Below, piece after piece: positions 36,752-44,743 of a DNA stretch of 64,000 nt. Source of the stretch: Xanthobacter sp. NM-25 (GTDB taxonomy: Bacteria > Pseudomonadota > Alphaproteobacteria > Rhizobiales > Xanthobacteraceae); NCBI RefSeq assembly GCF_022138605.1, contig NZ_JACBFS010000010.1, positions 18,413 through 82,412 on the forward strand. Direction: 5' to 3'. Made by a program: the position numbers and the translations under genes. Numbering within the stretch: the stretch's first letter is position 1; each line of letters opens with the position of its first letter. Under the pieces are notes generated by a model, which saw nothing but the letters and a program-made list of their open reading frames with translations, ran no database searches and was not told where the DNA came from.

Positions 36752-36775
36752 GCCCCGGCCGGCTCCGGCCGGGGC
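36752..36775 (+). terminator. GC-rich hairpin after the DUF736 gene
   Basis: A perfect 11-bp inverted repeat (36752-36762 with 36765-36775) separated by 2 nt, 11 bp after the stop codon, followed by TCTCACTTC. It lies between convergent DUF736 and XRE genes and could terminate both. Confidence 0.7.
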
Positions 36776-36815
36776 TCTCACTTCGAAGTCAGCAGTTGCC
36801 AACCGGTCCCGCGCT

Positions 36816-37064
36816 TCACTCGACCGGGTTTTCGGGGCCGCTCGGCACGTCCGCGGCGGGTCTCTTCAGCAAGGCGGCGGCGTCGAGCTCAAGGGCGCCG
36901 GCCAGGCGATCTACGACATCGATGCTGGCGTTATAGACGCTGCGCTCCAACGAGCTGATATAGGTGCGGTCGATCCCGGCTCGATGGGCGAGCTCTTCCT
37001 GCGACAGGCCTTTGGCGAGCCTCGCAGCCTTCAAATTCCGGGCGAACACCTCTCGGATCTCCAT
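36816..37064 (-). CDS. XRE-family HTH regulator
   Basis: An 82-residue Cro/CI-type repressor: 'FARNLKAARLAKGLSQEELA' and 'GIDRTYISSLERSVYNASID' form the HTH. It is transcribed away from the DUF2285 gene. Two GAGTATT direct repeats lie just upstream. In ICEs, such small XRE proteins regulate the maintenance/transfer genes; the target here is inferred. Confidence 0.9.
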   Translation of the reverse strand: MEIREVFARNLKAARLAKGLSQEELAHRAGIDRTYISSLERSVYNASIDVVDRLAGALELDAAALLKRPAADVPSGPENPVE

Positions 37065-37087
37065 GGTCGAGAGAGCATCGCCTTGAT

Positions 37088-37109
37088 GAGTATTTCACCA
37101 CGGAGTATT
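37088..37109. promoter_or_regulatory. Direct-repeat operator candidate upstream of the XRE gene
   Basis: GAGTATT occurs at 37088-37094 and 37103-37109, 15 bp apart start to start, 24 bp upstream of the XRE start in a divergent promoter region. Likely binding site of the XRE protein or part of its promoter. Confidence 0.45.
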
Positions 37110-37198
37110 CTCTACAAACGCGACCGTGGCAGTGGTGTCATTGGAAGTCGTGTAGGATTTTGGGAAGAACCCGATCTTGAGAGAAGTGGCAGGCAGAC

Positions 37199-37459
37199 AT
37201 GGTGACTGCGGCGTTCGAGGACATTGCACCGACGGGTCCCGAACTGACGGACTATGACCGGGCCCACATCAGGCTCTATGCCCGTCTGCTTGATGCAACG
37301 GCGGATGGCGCCGGCTGGGAGGAGATCGCCGCGGTGCTGTTCGGCATCGACGCGGCTCGGGAGCCCGAGCGCGCCCGTCATGTTCACGACACTCATCTTG
37401 CCCGAGCACGATGGATGGCCGCCGGCGGCTATAAAGACCTTCTCCGCAGCCCCGCCTGA
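37199..37459 (+). CDS. Small DUF2285-type protein
   Basis: An 86-residue protein with 'DYDRAHIRLYARLLDA' and 'GWEEIAAVLFGIDAAREPER', then 'ARARWMAAGGYKDLL', the short DUF2285 helical (probably DNA-binding) module. A related module ends the gene at 37790-38347. The start ATG 37199 lies in the divergent region with the XRE gene. Confidence 0.8.
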   Translation: MVTAAFEDIAPTGPELTDYDRAHIRLYARLLDATADGAGWEEIAAVLFGIDAAREPERARHVHDTHLARARWMAAGGYKDLLRSPA

Positions 37460-37471
37460 GTCGACAGGGGT

Positions 37472-37492
37472 GATGCCGCAAGCGCATCACGC
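37472..37492 (+). terminator. Weak hairpin after the small DUF2285 gene
   Basis: A 7-bp stem (37472-37478 with 37486-37492) with 7-nt loop, 12 bp after the stop. No T-run follows. Confidence 0.4.
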
Positions 37493-37578
37493 GATGCCTT
37501 TTAGCCGGCTTCTCACGCCCCTCTCAATCCCCGATTGTCTTTGCTCAATGCGCACGCCTCTGATGCGGAGACGAGTGA

Positions 37579-38347
37579 ATGAAGCCGGACACATCGCGCT
37601 GGCGGGATAACGCCAGCTACGATTACTTCGACGACCTGTCGGTCGAAGGCCTCGCCTGGGAATGCCTGCGCCGGGACGAAGCCTATCAGGATCATTATCA
37701 GTCCATCGTGACCACCGGCACCGACGCCGAGCCGCTCCCCCGGGAGGTGGAGCAGCGCTGGGGGCTGCGATTTCGCAGCACGCCCTGCCATGAGCGCCGT
37801 CGAGCAGACCGTTTTGTGGTCTCCCATCGTCGACCCGGCCGTCGTGCTTCTTGGTCCATCGCCGGATTTCTTGGCCGGCGCACACATGAACGTCCTCGAC
37901 AACGTTTCTGTGGTGCAAAGTAGCCCTGAGGGGAAGCTTGCCATCCTTGGCTTGGCCGCGCGTTCGTCCCAACTCCTTGCCTTGCCGGGCTCTGTTTCTG
38001 ACGCGCCTATCGCTGCGATCATTCCGCTGGACACCGATATCGTGGGCCGCGTGGAAGCTTTATCCCGCTTTTGGCGCACCATCGAAGGTCGCCCGGCGCT
38101 CCCCGACACGCGGATGACCACACAGCAGCGACAGCGCCTGCGCGCCATGATGCTGGCCGCAGACGGACGCACTGACGGCGCCAGCTATCGCGACATCGCA
38201 TTCGCTCTCTATGACCAGAGGCGCATCGCTGCCGAGCCTTGGAAGACCTCGTCGCTGCGCGATCGCGTCATCGGTCTCGTCAAGGGCGGCCGAGCGCTGA
38301 TCGCCGGCGGCTATCTCAAGCTCCTGCGTCATCGTCGGCGACCATAA
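37579..38347 (+). pseudogene. DUF6499-DUF2285 gene, probably frameshifted
   Basis: The first part (37579 to about 37770, frame 1) encodes the DUF6499 module: 'MKPDTSRWRDNASYDYFDDL', 'LAWECLRRDEAYQDHYQS' and 'EQRWGLRF'. The normal continuation is found in frame 2 ('MSAVEQTVLWSPIVDP' from 37790 to the DUF2285 module ending 38347, 'YRDIAFALYDQRRI', 'LIAGGYLKLLR'). ICE homologues carry both in one ~250-residue protein. A single-base change near 37765-37790 would explain the split. Alternatively the ATG at 37790 starts an overlapping separate gene. Frame 1 continues only to 37923 with meaningless Arg-rich sequence. Confidence 0.65.
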
Positions 38348-38486
38348 CAGCATCGCCGAGACGTTCGGGGTGGGCATTTTACGCCCCTCAACTTCCCCAT
38401 CCCTCACGACGGCCGCCCTTCGCCACCGTGATCGCCATCCGCCGCTGATGATCAGTGGCCCGATAGCGCCCACGGAGGTTCGATCC

Positions 38487-38765
38487 ATGCGCCCCGATGC
38501 TGTCCCGCTGCCGCCGCGCTATCTGCGCACCAAGGAAGCCGCCGTCTTCCTCAGCCTCTCGCCCCGGACGCTCGAGAAGCACCGCACCTACGGAACTGGT
38601 CCCGCCTATCGCAAGCTCGGCGGACGCGTCGTCTATTCCGTCGAGGATTTGCAGGCCTGGGTGGCCCGAGGCGCCGTCACCTCCACCTCCGATCCGCGCG
38701 GCTCCATCCTGCCGGCCAAGCGTCATTCCATGTCTGGCGTCCTGCCGGGCAGCCTGGCGCGCTGA
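38487..38765 (+). CDS. AlpA/MerR-like helix-turn-helix protein
   Basis: A 92-residue protein from ATG 38487 with CGGAGG 9 bp upstream. 'RYLRTKEAAVFLSLSPRTLE' and 'GPAYRKLGGRVVYSVEDLQA' are the HTH_17/AlpA module used by small excisionase-like or regulator proteins. It precedes repA in the same direction. It could act as a repA regulator or excisionase; not decided. Confidence 0.88.
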   Translation: MRPDAVPLPPRYLRTKEAAVFLSLSPRTLEKHRTYGTGPAYRKLGGRVVYSVEDLQAWVARGAVTSTSDPRGSILPAKRHSMSGVLPGSLAR

Positions 38766-38779
38766 GCGGCCATTTCGTC

Positions 38780-39919
38780 ATGGCCGCACCGCACCGCTCT
38801 CCGCAACCTGGCAGACAGCTTGAGCTCTTCCGCGCACTCCCCGGCGCCTTCGCGCCCCGCGATGCGCAGGATCTCATGGCCTATCCCTTCTTCTCCCTCG
38901 CCAAGACCCACCGTGTCGCCCCCATCGATTTTGTCTCCGGCGACATCGCGATCCGGGTCGAGGCGGTGCCCGACCATGGCATGGCCACCATCTGGGATGC
39001 GGATATCCTGATCTGGGCGGCCAGCCAGATCGTCGAAGCGCGCGACGCCGGCCTGCGCACCTCGCGCTTCATGGCCGCGACGCCCTACGAGATCCTTCGG
39101 TTCGTCGGCCGGGGCACATCGATCAGGGACTATCAGCGCCTGAAGGCCGCCCTGGACCGCCTGCAGTCCACCACAGTGTCCACCTCCATCCGCCAGAGAA
39201 CGGAGGGCCGGCGCCACCGCTTCTCCTGGATCAACGAGTGGAAGGAGCGCACGGATCGGGATGGCAAGCCCGCCGGGATCGAGCTCATCGTCCCCGACTG
39301 GTTCTATTGCGCCATCGTCGAGGACGCGCTCGTCCTCACCATCGACCGGGAGTATTTCGACCTCACGGGCGGGCTGGAGCGCTGGCTCTACCGGATTGTG
39401 CGCAAGCATGGCGGGCGGCAGCGCCGGGGCTGGCGCTTCGATTTCCGCCACCTCCACCTCAAATCCGGCAGCCTCTCGCCCTTCAAGCGCTTCGCCTTCG
39501 AACTGCGCGACATCGTCCGCCGTCAGCCGTTGCCGGGCTACACCCTGTTCACGGAGGTGGAGATTGGCGGGCGGGTGCTTCTCACCTTCGAGCCGTCGGC
39601 GTCCTGTGGAAAAGCTGTGAAAGCCTTCGTGCCATCCGGAACCCGGACTGGCGTGCCATCGGGAACGGGCCTCCCGTGCCATCGGGAACCGAAACAGGTC
39701 TCAAGCCCAGGTGATGAAAATGAAAATTGCACCCCTAACTTAGAATCTAACATAGAGTCTAACCTTAAAAGGCGCGCAGGCGATGTGGATAACTGCCATC
39801 TCCCGTACGCTTCTCAAGATGATGGTCTTCCGTCTTTCCGTAAAGACGGATTTCACGCTCCCGATCCTTTGACAGCAGGAAAAGCGATGCTTGCCGACAC
39901 ATCGGGAGCATCCCGATGA
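38780..39919 (+). CDS. repA: RepA-like replication initiator
   Basis: A 379-residue replication initiator protein A of the trb-type ICE family. It starts 'RSPQPGRQLELFRALPGAFA' and contains 'DLMAYPFFSLAKTHRV' and 'ATPYEILRFVGRGTSIRDYQ', the conserved RepA blocks, then winged-helix regions ('RWLYRIVRKHGG'). The C-terminal ~70 residues are poorly conserved and coincide with an AT-rich DNA segment with a DnaA box. It overlaps parA by 4 bp. It probably supports replication of the excised element. Confidence 0.92.
   Translation: MAAPHRSPQPGRQLELFRALPGAFAPRDAQDLMAYPFFSLAKTHRVAPIDFVSGDIAIRVEAVPDHGMATIWDADILIWAASQIVEARDAGLRTSRFMAATPYEILRFVGRGTSIRDYQRLKAALDRLQSTTVSTSIRQRTEGRRHRFSWINEWKERTDRDGKPAGIELIVPDWFYCAIVEDALVLTIDREYFDLTGGLERWLYRIVRKHGGRQRRGWRFDFRHLHLKSGSLSPFKRFAFELRDIVRRQPLPGYTLFTEVEIGGRVLLTFEPSASCGKAVKAFVPSGTRTGVPSGTGLPCHREPKQVSSPGDENENCTPNLESNIESNLKRRAGDVDNCHLPYASQDDGLPSFRKDGFHAPDPLTAGKAMLADTSGASR
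39716..39792. promoter_or_regulatory. Candidate replication origin inside the 3' end of repA
   Basis: A short AT-rich stretch in GC-rich surroundings contains imperfect repeats TAGAATCTAAC and TAGAGTCTAAC (39739-39763 region), followed by TGTGGATAA at 39784-39792, the reverse complement of the consensus DnaA box. This is the layout of a small plasmid-type origin. Inference from sequence only. Confidence 0.45.
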
Positions 39920-40569
39920 TCGTCGCGCTGCTCAACCAGAAGGGCGGCGTCGGCAAGACGACGCTCGCCCTTCATCTCGCCGGCGCGTGGGCGAGCCGCG
40001 GCCAGCGTGTCACGCTCATTGACGCGGACCCGCAGGGCTCGGCCCTGGACTGGTCGCAGCAGCGCAGCCGCGAGGGGTTGCCGCGCCTGTTCGGCGTCGT
40101 CGGCCTCGCCCGCGATACGCTGCACCGGGAAGCCCCCGAGCTGGCACGCGATGCCGACATGGTCGTCATCGACGGACCGCCCCGCGTCGCCGGCCTGATG
40201 CGCTCGGCCTTGCTCGCCGCCGATCTGGTCCTGATCCCGGTGCAGCCATCACCGCTCGATGGATGGGCGTCCGCGGAGATGCTCGCCCTCCTCAGCGAGG
40301 CGCGCATCTATCGCCCGGAGCTTGTCGCGCGCTTCGTGCTGAACCGCTGCGGCGCTCGCACCGTGCTCGCCCGCGAGACCGCCGAGACGCTGGCGGATCA
40401 CGATCCGCCCGTGCTCGTGAGCACTGTCGGCCAGCGCGTCGCCTTCGCCATGTCCGCTCAGTCCGGACGGCTCGTCGGCGAGCTCGACGAGGGTGGGCCA
40501 GCAGCGCGGGAGATCATTGCGCTCTCCGCCGAGATCGCCGGCCTCGCCGGTTCGAGATCTACGCCATGA
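39916..40569 (+). CDS. parA: ParA-family partition ATPase
   Basis: A 217-residue MinD/ParA-type ATPase. It begins with the deviant Walker A 'NQKGGVGKTTLALHLAGAWA', followed by 'TLIDADPQGSALDWSQQR' and 'MVVIDGPPRVAGLMRSAL'. It would segregate the replicating element. Overlaps repA (ATGA) and the next gene by 4 bp. Confidence 0.95.
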   Translation: MIVALLNQKGGVGKTTLALHLAGAWASRGQRVTLIDADPQGSALDWSQQRSREGLPRLFGVVGLARDTLHREAPELARDADMVVIDGPPRVAGLMRSALLAADLVLIPVQPSPLDGWASAEMLALLSEARIYRPELVARFVLNRCGARTVLARETAETLADHDPPVLVSTVGQRVAFAMSAQSGRLVGELDEGGPAAREIIALSAEIAGLAGSRSTP

Positions 40570-40820
40570 CCCGGCAACGAACGCGCAAGGGCTTTGCCGC
40601 GCGTCCGGCCGATCCAGAGCACTGGATCAAGGACGCCGACACGAGGCCGGTTGGCCATGGATCAGCCGAAGCCTTCACCGCGCGGCTCACCATCGACATC
40701 ACGGCCGACCTGCGCGGGCGCATCAAGATCGCCGCCTTCGGACGCGGCCAGACCGTCGCGGACATGCTCCGCGAGCTCCTCACCCGTGAATTTCCTCCCA
40801 CCTCAGGAGAGGCCTCATGA
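40566..40820 (+). CDS. Small ParB-like/ribbon-helix-helix partner of ParA
   Basis: An 84-residue protein from ATG 40566. The N-terminus is basic ('TRQRTRKGFAARPADPEHWI') and the C-terminus has 'FTARLTIDITADLRGRIKIA', the beta-strand plus helix of a ribbon-helix-helix domain. In this ICE family it follows parA and is taken as the DNA-binding partition partner. Overlaps both neighbours by 4 bp. Confidence 0.8.
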   Translation: MTRQRTRKGFAARPADPEHWIKDADTRPVGHGSAEAFTARLTIDITADLRGRIKIAAFGRGQTVADMLRELLTREFPPTSGEAS

Positions 40821-41347
40821 TGAGCACGCCGGCGCCATACTCCGTTCCCCGACCCATCGCCCCGTCACCGGCCGCGCCGACCGCAGATCCGCTCACCCAT
40901 GTGGAGCTGACCTGGATCGAGAAACGGATCGAGAACTGGATCCGCTTCGGCCGGCCGGTCCATGCGCAGACCCTCGACCGCAGCCGCCGCATCGTTTCCT
41001 TCGCCCCAGGCGCCATCTTCGCGCTCGTCCGTTGGGCTGCGAACGACTTCGGCACCGTGGTGTCGCGCATCGACATCGTGCGGGCCGTGGCGCCGGGCGA
41101 GGCTTATCAGACGCTGCCCTTCGTGCGCCCCGGCGGCGAGATCCTGCTGCGCGCGGACGGCTGGCCGAAGGTGGAGAAGGTGCTCCAGCACATGGATGCC
41201 GTCGATGCCCTCGGCATCCATGGGGCCGACGTGGCCCCGGATCACTGGCGGCATGTCCACAATCGCCTGGCGGCCGGCCACGCGCTCCGAACCTACACGG
41301 TCGAGCGCCATCAGGCCTGGCTCAAGCGGCGGGAGTGCGAACAATGA
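40817..41347 (+). CDS. DUF2840 protein
   Basis: A 176-residue protein (ATG 40817, with a second ATG directly after). Conserved segments: 'LTHVELTWIEKRIENWIRFG', 'IFALVRWAANDFGTVVSRID' and 'GGEILLRADGWPKVEKVLQ'. DUF2840 proteins occur between parA and traF in these ICEs; function unknown. Overlaps traF by 4 bp. Confidence 0.92.
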   Translation: MMSTPAPYSVPRPIAPSPAAPTADPLTHVELTWIEKRIENWIRFGRPVHAQTLDRSRRIVSFAPGAIFALVRWAANDFGTVVSRIDIVRAVAPGEAYQTLPFVRPGGEILLRADGWPKVEKVLQHMDAVDALGIHGADVAPDHWRHVHNRLAAGHALRTYTVERHQAWLKRRECEQ

Positions 41348-41889
41348 CCCGCTTCGGCTATGCGATGGTGACGTATTTCTCGGTGATGGGGGTCGCGGCG
41401 GCCTCCTTCGTTCCGACACCGCTGAAGCTGGTGTGGAACGTCTCCGCCAGCGCACCCATCGGGCTCTACGCCATCGAGCCGGCGCGCAGGCTCGAGGTCA
41501 CGGACCTCCTCGCCATTACGCCTCCGGCGGCACTCGACCGCTTCCTGGTGGCGCGCGGCTATGTGGGGGCTGGTGTGCCGCTGATGAAGCGCGTGGCGGC
41601 GCTTCCCGGCCAGGAGGTTTGCCGGAAAGACCGCTCCATCACCGTGGATGGCGTGTCGTACGGCGAAGCATTGGAGCGCGACCGCATGGGGCGTCCGCTG
41701 CCGGTCTGGCGCGGCTGCAGGCGCATCGCCGCAGGCGAGCTCTTCCTCATGAATTTCAACGTGCCCGACAGCCTCGACGGACGCTACTTCGGGCCACTGC
41801 CGGCCAGCACCGTGATCGGCCGCGCGGTGCCGATCTACACCGACGAGGCCGGAGACGGACACTTCGCCTGGCGCGCACCGACACGCTGA
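41344..41889 (+). CDS. traF: TraF-like S26 conjugal transfer peptidase
   Basis: A 181-residue membrane-anchored S26 serine peptidase. One N-terminal hydrophobic helix is followed by 'NVSASAPIGLYAIEP' (catalytic Ser region) and 'PLMKRVAALPGQEVC' (catalytic Lys), then 'GELFLMNFNVPDSLDGRYFG'. In RP4 TraF cleaves and cyclises the TrbC pilin; trbC is at 20892-21224. Start codon overlaps DUF2840 (ATGA). Confidence 0.92.
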   Translation: MTRFGYAMVTYFSVMGVAAASFVPTPLKLVWNVSASAPIGLYAIEPARRLEVTDLLAITPPAALDRFLVARGYVGAGVPLMKRVAALPGQEVCRKDRSITVDGVSYGEALERDRMGRPLPVWRGCRRIAAGELFLMNFNVPDSLDGRYFGPLPASTVIGRAVPIYTDEAGDGHFAWRAPTR

Positions 41890-41930
41890 GCGCGGCCGAG
41901 CAAAACCACCATCAGCTTCGAGAGGCCATC

Positions 41931-42716
41931 ATGCTGCAGGCGGATTTGTTCCTGCGTGTCCGTCCCCCGACGGACAAATCAAAAAGAGCGCGCGCCCGCC
42001 GCGGCGCGATCGTCTTTATTCTCCTTTCCGGAATGCCTTTCGGCTGGGCGAGTGCTGCCCTGTCGGCAGAGGCTTCGGCAACACACAAGCTGCCGGTACC
42101 GAGCGAACCCTACGCGGATCTCATCGCGGAAGCGGCGGAGCGCTTCGACATTCCCTCCGTCTGGATCCGAAGCGTGATGCGCGCGGAAAGCGATGGCGCT
42201 GCGCGCGCGACATCGCCGAAGGGCGCCATGGGGCTGATGCAGATCATGCCCGAGACCTGGGCCGAACTGCGCATTCATTACGGCCTCGGCGACGATCCCT
42301 ATGACCCGTACGACAACATCATGGCCGGCGCGGCTCATCTGCGGGAGCTGTTCGACCGCTACGGCAACCCCGGCTTCCTCACCGCCTACAATGCCGGGGC
42401 AGGACGCTATGATGCAGCTCGGAAGGAGCGACCCCTGCCGGCGGAGACGCGCGCCTATGTCGACAAGCTGGCGTCGGACATTGCACACCGTGAAACCGAG
42501 CACGACGCGCGGAAGCTGTCCGCTCCTCCGGCGGTCGAAGCGGCATCCTGGGCCCGGTCTTCGATCTTCGCCGTGCCGCCGATCCGGGTGCCGGCTGCAG
42601 ATCCGGTGTCACCCGATCGTGCACAGCCGGTGCGTGACGTGCGCGATGTCTCGGCGATCGTTCCGCAGTCTGATGGGCTGTTCGTTGCTCGCGGCGGCAC
42701 GGGAGGCGCGCCATGA
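41931..42716 (+). CDS. Lytic transglycosylase (TrbN/VirB1-like)
   Basis: A 261-residue exported SLT-family peptidoglycan hydrolase that opens the wall for the T4SS. ATG 41931 follows GAGAGG. A signal-like helix ('AIVFILLSGMPFGWASAALS') is followed by the SLT domain: 'WIRSVMRAESDGAARA' holds the catalytic Glu, then 'GAMGLMQIMPETWAEL' and 'FLTAYNAGAGRYD'. The C-terminal ~90 residues are Pro/Asp-rich. Confidence 0.93.
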   Translation: MLQADLFLRVRPPTDKSKRARARRGAIVFILLSGMPFGWASAALSAEASATHKLPVPSEPYADLIAEAAERFDIPSVWIRSVMRAESDGAARATSPKGAMGLMQIMPETWAELRIHYGLGDDPYDPYDNIMAGAAHLRELFDRYGNPGFLTAYNAGAGRYDAARKERPLPAETRAYVDKLASDIAHRETEHDARKLSAPPAVEAASWARSSIFAVPPIRVPAADPVSPDRAQPVRDVRDVSAIVPQSDGLFVARGGTGGAP

Positions 42717-42780
42717 GTACGGCCGCGCCTATGCGCACCCTGTCGGGCTTTCTCGTAGTGGGGCGCATGTCTGGAGAGGA

Positions 42781-42969
42781 GACGCAAGAAACAACCGATC
42801 GATGGCAAGAAACAACCGATCGATGGCGAGATAAAAGGGCGCAGGGTGCGCTGCGGTCGGGCGGTTGTTTTTGCTTGGGAATTTTGAGCCAAACGCACAT
42901 TGCGGCGCTGTTTGGCAATGTGCGTCGAACGCTCAAGCCATTGGTCCTGTTTGCTTTCTCGCACATTGC
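42781..42969. promoter_or_regulatory. Candidate origin of transfer (oriT)
   Basis: The gap between the transglycosylase and relaxase genes has dense repeats. A 21-bp unit is tandemly repeated exactly at 42785-42805 and 42806-42826. Within it, AAACAACCG (42810-42818) is the inverse of CGGTTGTTT (42862-42870). ACGCACATTGC (42893-42903) is a perfect inverse of GCAATGTGCGT (42915-42925), and a third half-site GCACATTGC is at 42961-42969. Direct plus inverted repeats immediately upstream of a MOBP-type relaxase are typical of oriT. The nic site is not identified. Confidence 0.6.
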
Positions 42970-42980
42970 GGGCGCGCGTC

Positions 42981-44720
42981 ATGGCCGATGAGCATGAGTT
43001 CCGCGTCCGGCCGGGCCGCATCCGCTCCTCTCGTGCACAGCGGGCACGCCCTTTCATCGCCCAAGCCCTCGCGGCGGCCCAGAAGGCCGGCGGGCACGTC
43101 TCCCGGTCCGGCCGCATCTCCTCGGGCACCCGCTCGCGCTTCGGCCGCGGCCGGGCGGCGAGCATCGTCGCCAATCGGTTCCTCACCGGGCGCTCGCGCG
43201 TCGTGGTCATCAAGACCCGCGTGGTGCGGCACTCGGTGCGGGCTGCACCGCTCTCGGCTCACCTCTCCTATCTGCGTCGGGAGGGCGTGACCCGGGATGG
43301 GGAGAAGGCCCGCCTGTTCGGGCCGGGCGCTGAGGAGGGAGACGGCTGCGCCTTCGCGGAGCGATGCGCCGACGACAGGCACCATTTCCGCTTCATCGTC
43401 TCGCCCGAGGATGCGGCGGACATGGCCGACCTCAGGTCCTTCGCCCGCGATCTCGTCGGGCAGATGGAGAAAGACCTCGGCACGAAGCTGGACTGGGTTG
43501 GCGTCGACCACTGGAACACCGACAATCCCCACCTCCATATCCTGGTGCGAGGCCGGACAGATGACGGCCAGGATCTGGTCATCTCCCGCGACTACATCAA
43601 GGAGGGTATGCGCGCCCGCGCGCGGGACCTGATCACTCAGGAACTGGGGCTACGCACCGATCTCGACATCCACCGCGCCGTCGAGCGGCAGGTGGAGGCG
43701 GAGGGCTGGACCCAGCTCGACCGTCAGCTGCTTCGGGACCAGCGTGAGGCCGGCGTGATCGACGTGGCGCGCCATGCCGATGGCGGGCCGGACGCTTTCC
43801 TGCCGCAGAAAGTCGGCCGGCTGCGCAAGCTCGAGGCCCTCGGGCTCGCCGATGAGATCGGTCCCGGCCAGTGGGTGATCGACGAGAAGGCCGAGGCGAC
43901 GCTGCGGGCCCTCGGCGAGCGGGGCGACATCATCAAGCGGATGCATCGGGCGCTCACTGCCCAAGGCATCGAGCGGGGCACGGCCAGCTATGTGCTCGCC
44001 GGCGAGAGCCTGGATGCTCCCGTCATCGGCCGTCTCGTCGATCGCGGCCTCGATGATGAGTTGAAGGGCACGGCCTATGCCGTCGTCGACGGCGTGGATG
44101 GGCGTACCCACCACATCCGGCTGCCCGACCTCGATGCGGCAGGCGACGGCGCGCCCGGCGCCATCGTGGAGCTTCGGCGGTTCGAGGACGGGCGCGGCCA
44201 GCAGCGGGTCGCGCTGGCCGTCCGCTCCGACCTTGACATCGAACGCCAGGTCACGGCTTCGGGCGCCACCTGGCTCGACCGGCAGGCGCTCAGCCGCGCG
44301 CCGGCATCGCTCTCCGAAGGCGGCTTCGGCGCCGAGGTGCGTGAGGCTATGGAACGCCGCGCCGACCATCTGGTCCGGGAGGGGTTGGCCGAGCGCCACG
44401 GCCAGCGTGTCACCTTCGCCCGGGACCTGATCGAGACTTTGCGCCGGCGGGAAGTGGACGCGCTGGGCGAGAAGCTCTCCGGGGAGACGGGGCAGCCTTT
44501 CAACCGATCAGGATCGGGACACTATGTCTCCGGCACCTATCGCCAGCGCTTCGCGCTCGCCTCTGGCCGCTTCGCCATGATCGACGACGGCCTCGGCTTC
44601 CAGCTCGTGCCCTGGACGCCGTCCCTCGAGAAGCAGCTCGGCAAGCACATCTCCGGCGTCGCCCGCTCAGACGGCGGCATCGACTGGTCCTTCGGCCGCA
44701 AGCGCGGCCTCGGCCTCTAA
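42981..44720 (+). CDS. virD2: Relaxase (VirD2-like, DUF3363)
   Basis: A 579-residue relaxase that would nick oriT and pilot the strand. ATG 42981 is chosen because upstream in-frame codons lie in the repeat region. Motif I Tyr is in 'SAHLSYLRREGV'; motif III is 'NTDNPHLHILVRG' with H184 and H186, plus 'HFRFIVSPED' before it. The DUF3363 C-terminal region ('GLADEIGPGQWVIDEKAEAT') follows. Normal length for trb-type ICE relaxases. Confidence 0.93.
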   Translation: MADEHEFRVRPGRIRSSRAQRARPFIAQALAAAQKAGGHVSRSGRISSGTRSRFGRGRAASIVANRFLTGRSRVVVIKTRVVRHSVRAAPLSAHLSYLRREGVTRDGEKARLFGPGAEEGDGCAFAERCADDRHHFRFIVSPEDAADMADLRSFARDLVGQMEKDLGTKLDWVGVDHWNTDNPHLHILVRGRTDDGQDLVISRDYIKEGMRARARDLITQELGLRTDLDIHRAVERQVEAEGWTQLDRQLLRDQREAGVIDVARHADGGPDAFLPQKVGRLRKLEALGLADEIGPGQWVIDEKAEATLRALGERGDIIKRMHRALTAQGIERGTASYVLAGESLDAPVIGRLVDRGLDDELKGTAYAVVDGVDGRTHHIRLPDLDAAGDGAPGAIVELRRFEDGRGQQRVALAVRSDLDIERQVTASGATWLDRQALSRAPASLSEGGFGAEVREAMERRADHLVREGLAERHGQRVTFARDLIETLRRREVDALGEKLSGETGQPFNRSGSGHYVSGTYRQRFALASGRFAMIDDGLGFQLVPWTPSLEKQLGKHISGVARSDGGIDWSFGRKRGLGL

Positions 44721-44743
44721 CTTGCTAATCACTGGAGCACCGC

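Noticed and set aside
40962..41930. Upstream extension of the transglycosylase frame through DUF2840 and traF
   Set aside because: Arg/Pro-rich out-of-frame sequence of two solid genes; true start is ATG 41931.
42713..42991. 92-codon frame between the transglycosylase and relaxase genes
   Set aside because: Translates the tandem and inverted repeats; the region is better explained as oriT.
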